A stretch of DNA of 64,000 nt, from positions 5,423,243-5,487,242 of the forward strand of contig NW_024881279.1 in NCBI RefSeq assembly GCF_018691265.1. Direction: 5' to 3'. The notes under the pieces are model-generated. The model had not been told where the DNA came from. It ran no database searches and saw only the letters and a program-made list of their open reading frames with translations. Within the stretch, counting starts at the first letter, position 1, and each line of letters begins with the position of its first letter. A program made the translations under genes and the position numbers. This document shows positions 1 to 14,311 of the stretch, one piece after another. Origin of the DNA: Tyto alba. Its lineage: Eukaryota > Chordata > Aves > Strigiformes > Tytonidae.

Positions 1-3000
1 TTCCTATATGTGCTTCTCTAGTGATGCATAGACTGATCATTGCCAACTTAACTAAATAGTACCTAAAGTATCCTTCCAGAGATAGGCTCCAAAAGGAATT
101 AAGCCATGCAGTGAGGGGAAATTTAAGTAGTTACACTGATTTTCAAAGCAGTTTTCCTAAACTAGAATCCGCGACAGCTCCAGTATCAGACACTGGGGGA
201 ACAACCAACCTATTAAGAGCCATACATGTAGCAGAAGGAAAGTAGCTTTTTAAGGGGGTCTCAGAGGTCCCATATGAGGTTTCACTGTAAGATACAAAAT
301 GCTGGATACAACAAGAAACCCTTTCTTAGTATAAGTGAAATACTAAGGCTATTGGACTGTAGAACACCAAATTTCTGAAAAGAATATGTAGGTCCTCTTG
401 AGTAATGGATAAAGCAATGTATTTGGGAAAAAAAAAAGCAACTTCGAAAGAAAAAAAGCAATTTGGAGAAACAAGAACCTTGCAGCTGGGGAAGCACAGG
501 CTGAGACTGCCCTGCTGCCAACACCCGGTGCTTCAAGACTGGCACCCACATGGCCTCTCTGGCTGTAAGAGCACCAGGACTTACATAGCTCATCTTCATG
601 GATTGGACCGGCTCATGATCTATTCCCCCATGTTTCAAAACATTCTAGCACTAATGTAGCCTACTTTACACATAGTATAGAAAATCCTGCCAACTCTTAT
701 GGAAGAGGGCCAGCCTGTTCTTACTCATGCAACTAGGTGTGAACCAGTATCTGTGCTTATCTCGTTATTAAACTGTCATTACCATGTTTCAATCAAGCAG
801 TCTGCAGGTGGTTTTTCGATGCTTTCAACATGAAAAACAAGTCGCAATGCAGGTTTGGCTGGTGGAGGGCTCTAACGCAGCCATGGAGCGAATGCCTTGT
901 GCTGTCTGTCTGTCCTGCATGTTCAGCCTTCCTCTGCATGCTGTGCTGAGAGGGAAATCCAGCACCTAGGGTCATCTCACAGTGGGACAAGCAAGGAAGG
1001 GTGAGTGGACTTATGATCTGAGAGCTCTGCAATGTGTCTTTCCCGGTGTGAAAGCAGTCAGGCCCACAAAAGAGGATGCGAAAATGAGAGCAATGACATC
1101 AGGAAAACCTTAAAATACAAGAAAACTGGTGATCTTTGTGGACGGTTCCCACTTTCTTCTGCTTAGTTCTGGAGACTGTTGGTTGTGAGATGCATTTGCA
1201 ATATGTGCAACACCCAGCATGGTTGCATGTTGCTGTCAGGGCCTTTTGCTTTTAGATGCCTCAGCTCTTGCTAAATATCACTGCAACGTGGAAAGCTTGG
1301 CTCCCCTGCTAGAAAACCCAGGAAAGCTTTGGTGACTGTGTCATTGCATGAAACAAAGATGACTTGCAGCTCTGAAGGTCCCTCTCAAGTGGGCTTCCCC
1401 ATCTCACAGCTCCTGAGCACCACTAGTTTTGGTTAGTTAGTTTAAATTGTTTCAAATTAATTAAAACTCTTCTGAAAGTAATGGGAGCTCCATTACCTAC
1501 AGAAGCTAACAGGAGTCCTGAGGACATCCTGTGATCCATCTGCTAGGACAGAGCAGAGCATGGGGCTATTGTGAGGTGCCACTGCTGTCTTCAAGCTGGC
1601 ACATGGAAAGTTTCCTATGTTCATCTGGATTTTACACCTTTCTGTCATAAGCAATCTTGCTATTACTATGCTATGGTTTACCCTTTTGTGGAGGAATTAG
1701 AATGAATCTATTTTCCTTTATTTTTACACTAGCATATGTCATCTTTATCTAAAAGAAAGGAAAAAAAATACTCCATGCTACCTTATCTCTGGAAAATGAA
1801 ACTATCAATAGCATCTCTTCATTTGTGGTTTTGCAAGCCCTTACATACTGATCAGTGTATACAGCAAATGTAAAACAAACTAATACATTATCTTGGTGGT
1901 CTTCTTCTACAGGGAATCCTTTTTCCTATGTTAAAACATAACCCAAACTGTACAAAGTTTCTTGGAAACACTAAGGTGGGATGCAAATTCTTTCACGACA
2001 ACTCAGAAGATCTGGAGTTTTATGCTAATCAGGTTAAAATACTGATCTGGAAGTTGGATGTTTGTGCAGCATTTTTGGTTAATCAACCTATCATAAGAAT
2101 AGATGCATTAAAAGGGAATATATCTCAAACATTTACATGTAAACCAAAAAGGTACAGGATATTAGGTGAGGATTTCCAAAGGAACCAGAGGAAACTGCCT
2201 GTAAGAGACAACAGAAATATGAGAGGGGTTTTTTGTTCATCTTTTCCAAATACCCATTCTGGGCTGGAATCTTGCAATCCCTCGAAAGTTATGATTTTGA
2301 ACCAGGCACACTCAGCTGATGTGCTGCCCTGGTGTTGGCAGTACCCCTGGCTGATGGAGCTCTCTGTCCCCTTCCTCACTCTGCTGGGCCACCCCATCCT
2401 TTAGTGTGTAGGAAGTGATAGAAGTATGGGGATATACGATCTGCTAATGTATGGTCCTGCTCAGGTTTCCCAAAGGCAATGCAGAGGATGTTTCTATGGG
2501 CTAATGCAGCCACTGCCTTTAAGCTTGGTGTTCTTCATTAAAAATCCCGGCTTTCAGTTCTTCATCTTCTTTCTAATTTTTCCAGCCAGAAATCTTAAAA
2601 GGGAACAAAAAGGGTCAGGATGACCAGACTTAGCATTGGTAGCTCCCTACTTTGACAGACAGCCTTTGGAGGCCTAGGGCTTTGTGACCTCAGAGGGAAG
2701 TAGACTCACAGAGTCGCCTTCCTACCTACTGCAATTTGGCTATTGAATTTATTATGAATTTGTTTCCATTTTCTTGAGTGGTGGTTGAAAAGCCTCTATT
2801 TCCTCTCTACATTTTGGCCTGTGTTGCTGAAAGAGGCATTAAGGGAGAGGAACAGAGGGAGAGCAGATACCTAGACATGAGGATAAAAAAGAAACTGCTG
2901 ATCGTATTTAACACACGACAACATATCTGTGAAAACACGTTGCAGCAGCTGGTCATCAAAATGAAGACTTTTAAAATATCGAAACTAAATATTTAAAGAT

Positions 3001-5379
3001 TATATTAAAAAGCTGGTCCTTTTGCTGGGACGGCAGCAAATATTAATTTCCATGGTCTGTGAATCAGCCTCTAAATGCTGGAATAGAGCCCAAACTCTCC
3101 AAAGAGAAGCCGTAACTGGTCCCACTCGCCTCTGTGCCTGATTTACTGCTGCTCTAACCAATATATGGAAAGTTCTTTCTCTGCCAGTTTGACTTCTGGT
3201 GATTTCTGATTCACTCTGAATTGAATACAGCTTCTCTGGTGACCTATTTGCCCTGGAGCAACAACAGCATGAGAGAGATCTCACTAAGCAATCTAATAGA
3301 AATGAAAAGACGTAGAGATAGTGCTGGCACCCCCGGCAAATAGAGACTGCGAGGAGGAACCGCAGGCTCAGGGAGCAACTCTGGAAACTCTGCCATTCTG
3401 ATTTTCAACTTGCAACAAAAATACAGATCTTGTCCTTTAGGTCTATAGGCTTGGGAAGAAGTTATCTCACTGTCCAGTGAACATAATTACATCTCATGTA
3501 TGGAAAGGTCGTAATTATGTATCCTGCACATATTTCATGCCACCCATCACTTTTGCTGACAGAGCATGGCAGCTGCATGGAGACGGCATTTCTTAGGTAA
3601 AGAGGCCCTAGAGACCCTGCTAAGTATATCAAATTTTGTAAAAACCTTGAAAAGACGGTGTAGAAGCTACTGGGCAAAATAGGATTTCTAATGAACACAT
3701 TTTCCTTATAAACAACAAGCATCAGAAACCCTGGCTGTCACGAAGAGCCCCTTGTCCCTCTCTCCCCATGGCATGTATTCCCTGCAGAACCTTGGCTAAA
3801 TCAAAGACTCCTGTGAATTCTTTCCTTTAAAACCATGTAAAATTGTTTTTTTTCAGCCTTCTGAGAAACCAGATGTCCCACAAACATTATGCATAATTTG
3901 TTTCCTTCAGGAATTTATGCTTCGAACTAATTGTTCTAGCTCTTGCCGTGGGGCTTTACTGGCTGAAGAAACAGAGAGCAGCACGCCTGTTTCTTTGCTT
4001 GAGCAAAAAACTGTTTCCTCAAGGGAGACCTGCCCATCAGGGAAGTCTCTTTACTGCTTTTCAGGGAATCACAGGCTCTCGATCACCAATCAATGATTTT
4101 AGCCCTTCTCTAACCACCCAGTGCCTTGAAAGATGCCACTGCCTGGCCCACGAATGCCATCCCTCCCCTCAACACACTTTTATGCATCTGTTGATCATAA
4201 CGTAGCCTGCTGCCACTTGCCAAGGGAGCGTCTCTGGCTTTTTCTAGGTATTCCCTGGGGCCTGTGTGAAAGCTGTAGCTGCCTAATGGGATGTACACTT
4301 CCAACACTAAAGCAACTAAGGATTAAACTCAAAGAAAAAGGAGTGAGCATCCGCCCCAGCCTGGAGCTGGTGCTCGGTGTGCAGGCAGCGAGTCAGGGGC
4401 AGGAGCAGCAGGCAGGTTCTCCTCTGCTCCCCGTGGCGTGCGGGCAGGCAGCGGAGCCGCGCTCGGCCAGATCAATCCCTTGGTTGTAGGCAAGTGCCAG
4501 AGAAAAACCAGCAAATTGCAACCCTATGTTTTCTCTTTTCAGGACAGTTTCCAGAGGGACTGTGTTCATCCTTCAGCCAGACCGACCAGAAGGCTCAAGC
4601 TTTTGGAGAAGATCTTCGAGGCATACCAGGATTTAAGGCATAACAGGAGGGAAGTTTAAAGTCAACACTGGGGATCTAAAAGAAATCTGAAGGGCTGCCA
4701 CTTGCTCTGCCAAGGTGTGCAACTTGGGAAAAAAGGAAACCTCTGTGACCAGAGAAAGCTCTAACAGACATTCAACCTGATTTGCAGACTCCATCTGAGA
4801 GAATTTCCAAGTTAATACCATTTTGGTCACCTAGGGCTATTTTTGCGGCCACTCCTTTCTGCTTAAAAGGGAACGGGTGGGATGCAATGTCGAAGTCAGT
4901 GTTTTCACTTTGAGGGGCCCGATCCTTATCTGCACACTGGTGCACTTGCCCTCGGCAGAGGTGGGATCACAGTCACGGACTATGGGATCGCTCTCCGGAT
5001 GCAGCAGCTGTAATTCGGCATGACTTCTCCAGGCACCATTCTACAACTTCGTCCGTTTGTCTGTCTGCTCACCAGACCCCTGCAGCGATACCAACTTTCC
5101 TTGAGAAAGGTCCTGCTTTGAATCCAGGGGGAAGCCAGCTTCCAACCTATCAGTTTGTTTTCTCGGGAACTTTGGCAATGCTGAACACTATTGTCTCTTT
5201 GCTTTCATGGAACCATAATTTACATAAGCACAGGAGACAAAGCCCACATCTGGAAAAAAAATGCTTTCGTAGATTTTTAACCATTGTTTCCTGTTGGGGT
5301 GTGATATCATAATGTTCAAATTAATCATTTCTGAGGAGCATTTGTGAATTTCCGCAGTACTAAAGAAAAGTCACTGCAG
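1..5379. other. intergenic, no gene recognised
   Basis: No exon chain or known protein is visible on either strand. The longest open frame (1928-2404, +) has no recognisable domain and no supporting splice sites. A locally GC-richer patch lies at about 4340-4480 without convincing coding signal. By human synteny SLC25A48 would lie to the left, but none of its mitochondrial-carrier motifs was seen here. Confidence 0.6.
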
Positions 5380-5383
5380 TAGG

Positions 5384-5516
5384 TGACTCAATTCCACATT
5401 TGATTTCTCTAAAATGCTGTCCAAGCTAGTGGGAAAAAATAGTGGGCACCTGGTATCAGTTTTATAATTGGGTTTTTCCAAATTAGAATGGGAATTTTGT
5501 GAAGACTCAATTAAAA
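5384..5516 (+). promoter_or_regulatory. IL9 proximal promoter: AP-1, NFAT-like and TATA-like motifs
   Basis: Within 180 bp of the IL9 start codon there is a perfect AP-1 site, TGACTCA (5384-5390). Two NFAT-type GGAAAA cores follow: one on the plus strand (5432-5437) and TTTTTCCA on the opposite strand (5473-5480). A TATA-like TTAAAA (5511-5516) lies about 50 bp before the ATG. AP-1 with NFAT is typical of activated-T-cell cytokine promoters. The function is inferred from motifs only. Confidence 0.5.
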
Positions 5517-5561
5517 GGAGTGTCCTCCTATTCTTCTGTCACCCATCAGACTGAGTTGCAC

Positions 5562-7873
5562 ATGAATGCCAGCATGCTGTCATACATACTCTTCTCTTGT
5601 TTGCTGCTCTCTGTGCAAGCACAGAATTGCAGTGTCCGTGAAATTATCCGGTATACAGAACGTCTGCTTGTAAGTGGCTGTTTAGCACCTTAATTCTGTA
5701 AAAATGCATGCTTGTAAAGTAGCTGATAATAAATACTGATTTCTCACTTGTTATTCTTTCAGAAGGAAAATTCTGTAAATTGCCCATGTAGGGAGACAGC
5801 TGTCAGTGTGAGTACATCGCTTTTGAGAATATCATGAAACTAAACAAAAACGTACTTGTGTGTTGAATGCTAGCAATGCTGGATTTTAACGCTCACTCTT
5901 TTCATTTTCAGTCATGTTCATGTCTTCCCATTGCTGAGGTAAATCTATCTTTTTTTTTTTTTAAGCTATTGTAGGTGTTAAAGAAGTTCAGTATTAACTG
6001 AGTTTGTTAAGTTTGTTCACTTTGCTCTTTATCTAACTTTTGCTTTCGGTTATGAGGAAGATTTTAATACACTAGTAGCAGCAAAACTGACTTGATGAAT
6101 ACCAATGGGGAGGGAAGCTGAAGTCCTCCCATTATCACTGCAGTCAGAACCAAGCCCAGAGTCAGGCAAAAGTCCTCTGTGGGCTTGACTTAAAAATCAA
6201 AAGATACAGGCTCTTCCTTTGCAAATCTCTGCAAGACCTTGTTTTATGGCTAGGTGCCTAAATACTGAGTGAACCTGGGCCAGAGATGTCAGGCCTCATG
6301 CTTAGCTCTAGGTGTATCCAACACTATTTAATTTTTTGTAAGCCTCCTCAGATATGGTGAAACCCAGCATTAGCTGAAACTATACTTCAAATAGGTTACT
6401 TTTATAGTTTGGGATTCTCTGAGAGATGTGACAGGTGTTTCTTATGGCATACATGATGATTCGGTGTTTTACAACTCCCCCCAAATTCTTGCACCAGTGT
6501 TCAACAGAATGCAAAATATGTTGCATTTAATTGTGACATGCTGCCACATTTAGGAATACCTATTTTTACTTTCTGTACATAAACACAAAATGCATTCTAG
6601 CTTTTTCTAATGCCTTCTTCATTTAACAGCCTGGCCATGAATTGGCATGCTTTGTGGAAGGAACCGAACACATGCTGAAAAACAACGTATCTTCAAACGC
6701 AGTAATTGCAAGGCTTAATCTAACCTTTCAGACTCAACTGGATAGAAACCTCTGTGAAGTAAGACTTTTCTTACTTTTCTCTAGCTTTTTGTATATCTTT
6801 TACAAAAGAAATGATTTTTAATAATTTAAACACTTGTAGTTGTTTGATTAATTTCAAATGTGTTTTAAATACTCGTTTTATGCAGGAGCCAGTTATGATG
6901 GCTGCAACATGCCCAAGGCAATGGAAAAACATTGAAATTGGCAGAGGGAGCGAAGAGATGGGTTCTGCTCCACTGTGCCCCTTCCCTTCCCCAAACCCCT
7001 ATAGCATGAGGAACCTTTAAACATAGATCTCTAGGAGGGGGAGCTTTATTTAAATTGCTTTTCTATTCTCCTTTCTCAAGATGTGTTTCGACACTAAATA
7101 GTAATGATATAAATCCAGAGAGTAGATATGCAGAAGCTGCATGGCTGGGGACTGGCAGGCAGAGGCATCCTTCTCTTCTGGAGCATTAATGCTGCCTAAG
7201 CTGCAGTTTCTTCAAGGATGCTTGGGCATGAAATACTGCTGTGACCTGCAGTGTCTTCAGACTTGTGATGACACTCAGGAAGACTCCTGGATCCCCATAT
7301 GCCTTTTCTGAGGCAGTAAAACACCCTTCATTTACATACTGAGCAAAACTGTTGTGTAATTCAGCGAGACACGGAAGATGCTGATGCTGCAGTGTCTCAA
7401 GCTCCTTTACATCGGCTTCAAACTTGCAAGGGGGAATATTGTTAGAATGGCACCGCGGCACCAAGCAGACCCATTGCCCTAGTCTTACTCAGCTTCTCAT
7501 ACTGCTCTATCTGCTCTGTTTTCCATGTTGAAGGAGCCCAGTTTAAATTACTTCAGCTATAGCTATATAGACAGTCCAGCTGTCACCTTCTAAGTCACCA
7601 TGAAAATCCACTTTTACACTTACTGCTCAAGGAACGGTTCTATAGGAATTGTTTCTGAAATCTCTGCTTAGCTCCAAAGAATTTATATTTTAACTGTTTT
7701 ATCTAAATGTTTTATTTTTTATAAAATCTTTGGTAACCCAATCTTTGTTCTTTCTTCCATCACAGAGCCTGGCACGTGGGGATCAATGCCAGTACAAGAC
7801 CAAGGGAAGCGTGAAGGAATTTTTGAATAAAATCCTGAGAACCTACCAAGCAATCAATAAGCATAGAGCTTAA
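5562..7873 (+). CDS. IL9: interleukin-9 (five coding exons)
   Basis: Secreted helical cytokine of the IL-7/IL-9 family, a lymphocyte and mast-cell growth factor acting through IL-9R and the common gamma chain. Coding exons are 5562-5669, 5763-5807, 5912-5938, 6630-6758 and 7766-7873. All junctions are phase 0 with GT/AG sites, giving 138 residues (human IL-9 has 144). Residues about 5-20 form a hydrophobic signal peptide, with likely cleavage before QNCS. The mature part has eight cysteines (23, 43, 45, 53, 55, 67, 102, 111), including the CxC pairs PCR and SCSC typical of the short middle exons. N-glycosylation sites are N22, N79 and N90. Five exons with two tiny middle ones, the cysteine pattern and the FBXL21/LECT2 neighbourhood identify it. 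Overall identity to mammalian IL-9 is low. A second in-frame ATG at codon 5 could also start. IL-7 is the only serious alternative and fits the locus less well. Confidence 0.9.
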
Positions 7874-7944
7874 AAAAAAAAAAAAATTAAAAAGCTTTTT
7901 TAAAAAAAACCAACTCTTTGATAAGAAGGGGGAACAGGGAAGTT

Positions 7945-7958
7945 ATTTATTGTATTTA
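7945..7958 (+). promoter_or_regulatory. AU-rich element in IL9 3'UTR
   Basis: Two ATTTA pentamers (7945-7949 and 7954-7958) sit in a U-rich context about 75 bases after the IL9 stop codon. Such elements mark short-lived cytokine mRNAs. Confidence 0.6.
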
Positions 7959-8000
7959 TTGTCCACCTGAAATATAAAAGGTATAGATAACTGCTAAAGA

Positions 8001-8006
8001 AATAAA
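8001..8006 (+). other. IL9 polyadenylation signal AATAAA
   Basis: A canonical AATAAA lies 128 bases after the stop codon, downstream of the AU-rich element. It gives a short 3'UTR. Confidence 0.65.
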
Positions 8007-11000
8007 ACTATAATTTACCTGAGCACCAAAATCATTCAAGTCTTCATTTTATATGTTCTGTACTTGGTGAAAGGTTTGAACATCCTGTTTTTGTAACAGT
8101 GGGTGTCAAAATGCTTCTGCAAAGCTCTAGTCCAACAATTTCAGTCATGTGAGATGCTACAGCAAAATGCACATTCTGACCACTGTATAGTACCAGCAAT
8201 ATTTGCGAACTTGAGATTCAAACAGAAATTCTGTGTTTTCTTTCTTCATCACTTTTATTTTTTGATAACATCACACATCATGAATATGTAGCTTAGCTTC
8301 TTTCTTGAAAGGTTGCAGATTTTCCTGCCCACGGCCACTTTTTTTTTTTCCTTAAACATTCAGTAGTAGAGAACTCATTAACTTCTTTACATACAAAAGC
8401 AAGACCATACCCAGGGTTAATTACAAGTTCTTAATGGGCTTGTGTATTTGGAACTTGTTGTGGCCAACTGTTAACACTGGCTTTGGACAAGATATTTCTA
8501 TAGTGCTATGAACTCAGATGTGCTTCTCAACCACCTCTCCACTCAGCTCAACAGAAACAAAAGAGGCAAAAAGGGAGCTTTGCTGGAAGAAACCCCCACA
8601 TATAAGGGCAGACGCTTATCTCAGCCACCTATTCCAGTCTCACTAGTAGTTTCTTAGATCTCTTCACAGAAGGGAAAATCCCAAACAGGGGAGAGAAGGT
8701 CAGATTTCATCTTCTTTGTGCCTCAGACAGGAACAAAAGAGATGAGGCATTGTAGCAGGACTGGCCTTTGAGATGGAGGATCTTAGAAGACCTCCAATGA
8801 CGTCATTTCTCCACCACCTCCACTGAAGTACAGTGGATTTTTCAGACTTCGAGGAAGAGACACAGGAATATAATTTCCTTTCTTTTTTTTTCAACATAAA
8901 GTTTGATATTGATGGGATGAACATGTTTCTAGGATCAAAAGCATGACGGAAATGTTCATCAACTACATTATTATTCTTAAGTTTTCCATTAATATGCGCT
9001 TGGGGGAAAACACAGAACTCGATTGTAGAAAATGCATCTGATACAACTATATAAAAGGAGTTAAACTTATGTAATATATATCAGATCAAATGCATTTCTT
9101 GATGTGTTTCTGCGACCTGTTTCAAATATGATAATAAGATAATAAATACTAAAATACAAAAGACTATTTCTGTGGTAACACCTACACAGCTGAAACCAAG
9201 AAGTAAAACAACTACTTTGCTTTTCTCACATTTTCATATTCTCCTACATTTTCTACTCCAAGTTCAGCTCAGATAGCTTTCTCCTAAACAAACATTTTTT
9301 TCTGCGTTCTATTGCAAAGAAAAATCATCCACATTTCTGACAAATCAGCAGAATGCTTACACGTGGTCCTGATCTTGAACAGGAAAAAAAAGGCTCAGGA
9401 ACATCCATAGATCTTATGGAATCTATGATATCAGATCTCAAATTTCCAAATATTGTCTCACCAAATACTGAGATCAGTCTTGTTAATATTTTCAAAGTGC
9501 AAGTCCAAGCTATTTCTGTGTTTCCATGATGCTTTGCTTTTCATATCTTTCTGTGTGCAGCTCACCAGCATTGCGCCTAGTCGTAACTTGTAACAAGCGT
9601 AAAATCTGAAAAATGCGGATTCATTTTTATAGATGAGCAAAAGGCTTCCCAGGTCCTGGGACTGCAGGCAGCTATTCTAACCCATGTTTTCAGCAGCTGT
9701 AAGGAAAAGAAAATTCTTTGTCTATATACTTTTACTCCCCAAACAACTTAATTAGATTTACGAAATAGATACAGTAATTGTGAAATTGTGGCACAAGCAA
9801 AAAACTCATCATAAATTCAGTTCTACTCGACATAAGCTGGCAAGAATCAACTGCAGTCAGTCATCTTCCAGTCAAACAATCTCTGCAACACGGTAATAGG
9901 AAACTTGCACAGAATTTGAAAAAACAACCAAACTTACTAAACTGCAGAAGATACATCTGCAAAATATCTACTCATCTGACGCCTCGGTTTGCAATCTGCG
10001 CAGAATTGTTGTTGTGTGCTTAAAGCACTCAGCACAGAATTGTGCAACCTGAAATAAATGCCTCCACAGCCGTCTGTCATTGTGCACGGCACCCCTGGCA
10101 ACTGTGAGCTGATGTGAAGCGTTTGCTTGCACTGGTGACCTCCTCCAAACTCCTGTGATCTAGAGCCCAAAAAGGTGGTAGTCCTCCACCCTCTGTGTTT
10201 TAGTCCTCTGCCTCCCCACAGGCATATTCAGATCTTCTCCGTGGGACTCTAATGCCTTGCAAGGCTTTGCAAGCCCCAGGGCAGCCCTGTGGGAAGGGCT
10301 GCATGTCTCTTGGTGGGACCGAGCATCCCTTCAGCCAGCCCTGGGTGGGCCACCCCTGAGCAGACGTGGAACCCAACAGATGCTCGTGGGCCTCCTCTCT
10401 CTCTCTTGAGTTTGGTTCACAACAGGATTGTGAAACTGCCAGATGAAAACAAAAGGAAACTAATCCATTTGGTTACTTAATTACTGTAACAAGTACCTTT
10501 TTCTGTTATCTCAATTATCTTTCTCTAGCAACTCTCTAGCAAGACGTGTCATACTACAATCTGATGGAGAGGATGTGGCATAGGGCTGGGGGGACAGAGG
10601 AGTTGAAGAAGGGCAAACATTTGGTATAGAAGATTACTTGTCTGCACAAGTCAATTACATTGTGGAATAGATTTACAATGGGGAATTAATAACCAACTGT
10701 GATTTTAGCAAAGAACCCTTCTTCCAACCATTTATACCCGTCCAAGTGTTCATGGCAAGGTGCGTGCTTGTTTTCAAGTATGTACAGTTCCACACTTGCC
10801 TTGCTTCTACGACTCACATCAGGAAAAGGAGGCTGCCTTATGATTTCTGAGACAGAAACCCTTGATATCTGAGGATGAAGGGTAGGAGTGGCTACTTTCT
10901 GCAAACTGGAAAGTAACACCATTATCTCCGTATGGAGCACCACTCTCTTCAGAGTTAAGTGTTGGGAATGTGCAGACCAATTCCACACCACATACCACCA

Positions 11001-13682
11001 CAAAAACATGATTTTTCCCATTAGCATGAAGCAATGTTAAATTCCATGCTATGAGTGACCCAAAGGCACTTCAGAAGCTACTTTACTCTTCAGCAAAGAA
11101 GAATGGTCCCAATTCTTCCCTTTCTCTGAGAGGTTTTGTTGCTGACAGCAGTCAGCCAGAAATCCATTCACAAGATCTGCAGTTCCACAGTAGCATTCTC
11201 TTAGTTTGGGCATCCACTTAGTAGCACGGCTATTACAAAACTCCTGGTGTTGTCTTCAGAAACCTGGCTAGGACAGCATTATATGCTTGAGTCTCTGCTA
11301 TGATACTTATCAAGGCAGAAGTACAGCAGCAGAGCCAAAGCTCTTGTGCTCCACTCCACTATCCCTGATTTTACAGAACTCCATGACCTGCTGCAGGACA
11401 AGCACAAGCCCTAAGCAGTGTCAACAATCTAATAAGAAACTATCTCCAATGGCATATAGGTGAACACCGGTTTTGAAGATATTTTTGGAGGGACTAGAGC
11501 TGCCCCAGTGCATCTGGTATGTTCTTGTTTTCTCTCAAGTCTCTTGCACCCCTGTGAGAACAAGTCTGGTATATGCCATGCTATGGGAAGGAGAGGCACT
11601 GGGCTGTCATTCAAATGCTTCCCAGTTATAAATCACACTCTAACTAAAAGGAGTTTTACATATTTGTATAAGAAAGCTGATCTTATCTGACTAATCCTCA
11701 CAACACCCTCCTGAGGCATGCGGACAAGCCTCACTCTTCTAGTTTTACAGAAAGTTAAGAAAACAAGAGTTTGGTGAGAGGGAGAACTCATTTCTCCCCA
11801 GCACTCTGCATTTTATGTTTTTCTGAAGACCAATAGCATTTGCTTGCAGAGCTCAAAACACACCAGGGTTTAACATCACCAAGACACAAATGACAGCACA
11901 CATAATAATAGGTGGTGCTACTGGGAAGACTAAAGCCAAAGTAACTTCCATTTCCAGTCTGCTTTCCCCCCAGATAAGCCTGTATGTGCCCACAACTGGT
12001 TATAACTCCCTTCCTATCCTCTTTATTGGTCTCCCACTTTTGATTCAATCAACTACAAATTCTCCAGAAGTTAGAACTAAAAATTCCCAAAACTTTTATA
12101 TGCATCTCTCATGGAAGTAACCATGGTGATCTATAAATTACAGCATCTTCATGGACACACTGCAGTGTAAGTCGCACACCAAGCACCAGTTCAAACAGCC
12201 ATCTTTTGTTGTCTTATATGAACTTCTGTAAATAATCCTGAATGTTCACACTACTGTTATGAGATACAAGATAAATGTTTTCTTCCTGTTGAGACACAGA
12301 ATGGATTATAGCTCAGCACCAGCAGCACAGCTCAGGCAACCACAGGAGTGAAGGGGCTGGAAAGAGAAGGCAAAATTCTTCACTAAAACAACACCTTCTG
12401 ATTCACAGACGGGCTTTAAAAATCAAAGATGCTTACAAATGAGCAATGTGTCTGAATTGTTTCTGCTACTTTAAATCTAGTAGTGTAGTAATACATGAAA
12501 CAATCCTAAATTTATATTAGGTTATAATCTAGAAAAGATGACAGTAAGTAAGAAATTACATTAAAAATATTTTTCCATGTAAAATATCAGTGAGATTTCT
12601 TTTTACTTATGTCAGAAACAACATCATCAAGAGGCTTCACAAGAAAACAGATGCCCTTGATTTGTTTATTGTGTTTGTATTGCTAGTTTTTAATTTGATA
12701 ACTTTAAAACTAAATAAAATATTTTCCAGGGGTAATAGGTCAACAAAAAGCCCAGGAGTGAGGGGAGTTTCCCCTGACTCCCCACAAAATTGGATTTGTA
12801 AAAGAGCAAAATAAAAGGGAAATCATGACTTAAGAGATGCAGATAATGATCAGCCTAGTTCTGACTTTGCAAGCAGCCTGTGGGAGAGAAGAGAGATATT
12901 CTGTCCGACATTGACTTCAGGAAGGATATAAATCAGCCATTGAGATATAAGATTGTTCCACGGTGGCAGAAAAAGTTTCTCACTCTGATTTTGCTGTGCT
13001 TCCATACACCTCACATCATATTACTAAGTAAAACGCAATAGAAAAGAAAGCATGGAGACTTAAAGATCCCCATTGACCACAAGGTATTTTCAGCAATAAA
13101 TAAAGCCTACAGTGTCCACAAAGAAGGAAAAGTGCAAAAATGCATTTAATCATTATCACCTGTTTAGAGGCAAGCACCCCTAAAGACTAGTTGCTTTAGC
13201 ACATTTCACAACGGTCTAAGAAAAAAGGCATTTAGGACCCAACGATCTCCTTCACTGATGGCTGACTGAGGCAGCAAAAGTTGTGGAACAGTTTTGGGGT
13301 ACAGGGAAGGGAAATTTAGTTGTTTTAAAGTATGGTTTCCCTGCTGCTTGCAAACTCTGTGATATTGATGGGCCATGGAGTGCTGCATGGGCAGCCAGAG
13401 GATAGGTTAACGTAGCTTTCACCATTCCAGTAATCCTTTTACTGATCGATGCACAATTAAGAAAATCTATGCATATATAGCATATATTCTGCGTATTTCA
13501 GTATAATGCCCCGCATTTACATGGGGCATGAAGATGAGGAAAAAAAAAAAAAAGAGTGGCAAGAATCTAGCAGACTTCTTGGGTTAGGTGGGAGCTACCA
13601 CTCAATGTTGCTGTTGGAGCTATTCTTGCCACCCTGCACCAGCTTAGCTTTGTGTCAAACCTTGGGACAGACTAGAAGACCA

Positions 13683-13780
13683 GAAGATCCTGATGACTGC
13701 TGAAGATTTTGTTCCCTGCTAATTGCCTCCTGAAGGAGTCCAGCACATAGAAGATGTTCGGGCATTGGAACAACTGGGCT
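13683..13780 (+). repeat. dispersed or duplicated block, copy 1
   Basis: Similar by eye to 14312-14409 in the same orientation. Both begin AGAAGATCCTGA and both carry TTGGAACAACT near the end, with small gaps between. This is either a local duplication or two copies of an unnamed interspersed repeat. Confidence 0.55.
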
Positions 13781-14311
13781 ATGGGGAACCAGAGTTTCCC
13801 AGGCAGTAAACTGAGAAATCCCCTTGTGTGAGGGGAAGCCACCAGGAAAGTGGAGCAGTGTGGGTGAAGCAGGAGCAAGAGGTGTATGTTGCAGGAATGT
13901 TCTACCAGCCCCATGACTGCAGACAGCAAGGCAATACCAGCTACAGAAATGAACAGAGAATTTCATCTCACTCTTATAGTTATTTGATATAAGGAAGCGT
14001 AACTATGAAAAAATGAATGAGGATAACCTCTGTTTGAATGTATACATGACAGATGCTTCAGGAAGTAGTCAGCAGAAGCATATGAAAGCCTAGTCTGATA
14101 GTTTTATGATACTAGAGATATTTTACCAAAATTACATGTTCTAGCAGAGGTTGTTCTCTTGAATACAAATACCTTATGAAGACATTTAAAATATACTGAG
14201 TCAAAATACAGACAGAATTCCTGCCATATACAAAGTAACTGAAGTTATTGGCAAGTAGATTGACTATAATATCAACAGAAGTTTCAAAAATTCTCCAGGG
14301 AAGTGGTGGTT

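Noticed and set aside
1928..2404. 158-codon plus-strand open frame
   Set aside because: No domain, no repeat-protein signature, ordinary codon mix for noncoding DNA and no adjoining splice structure.
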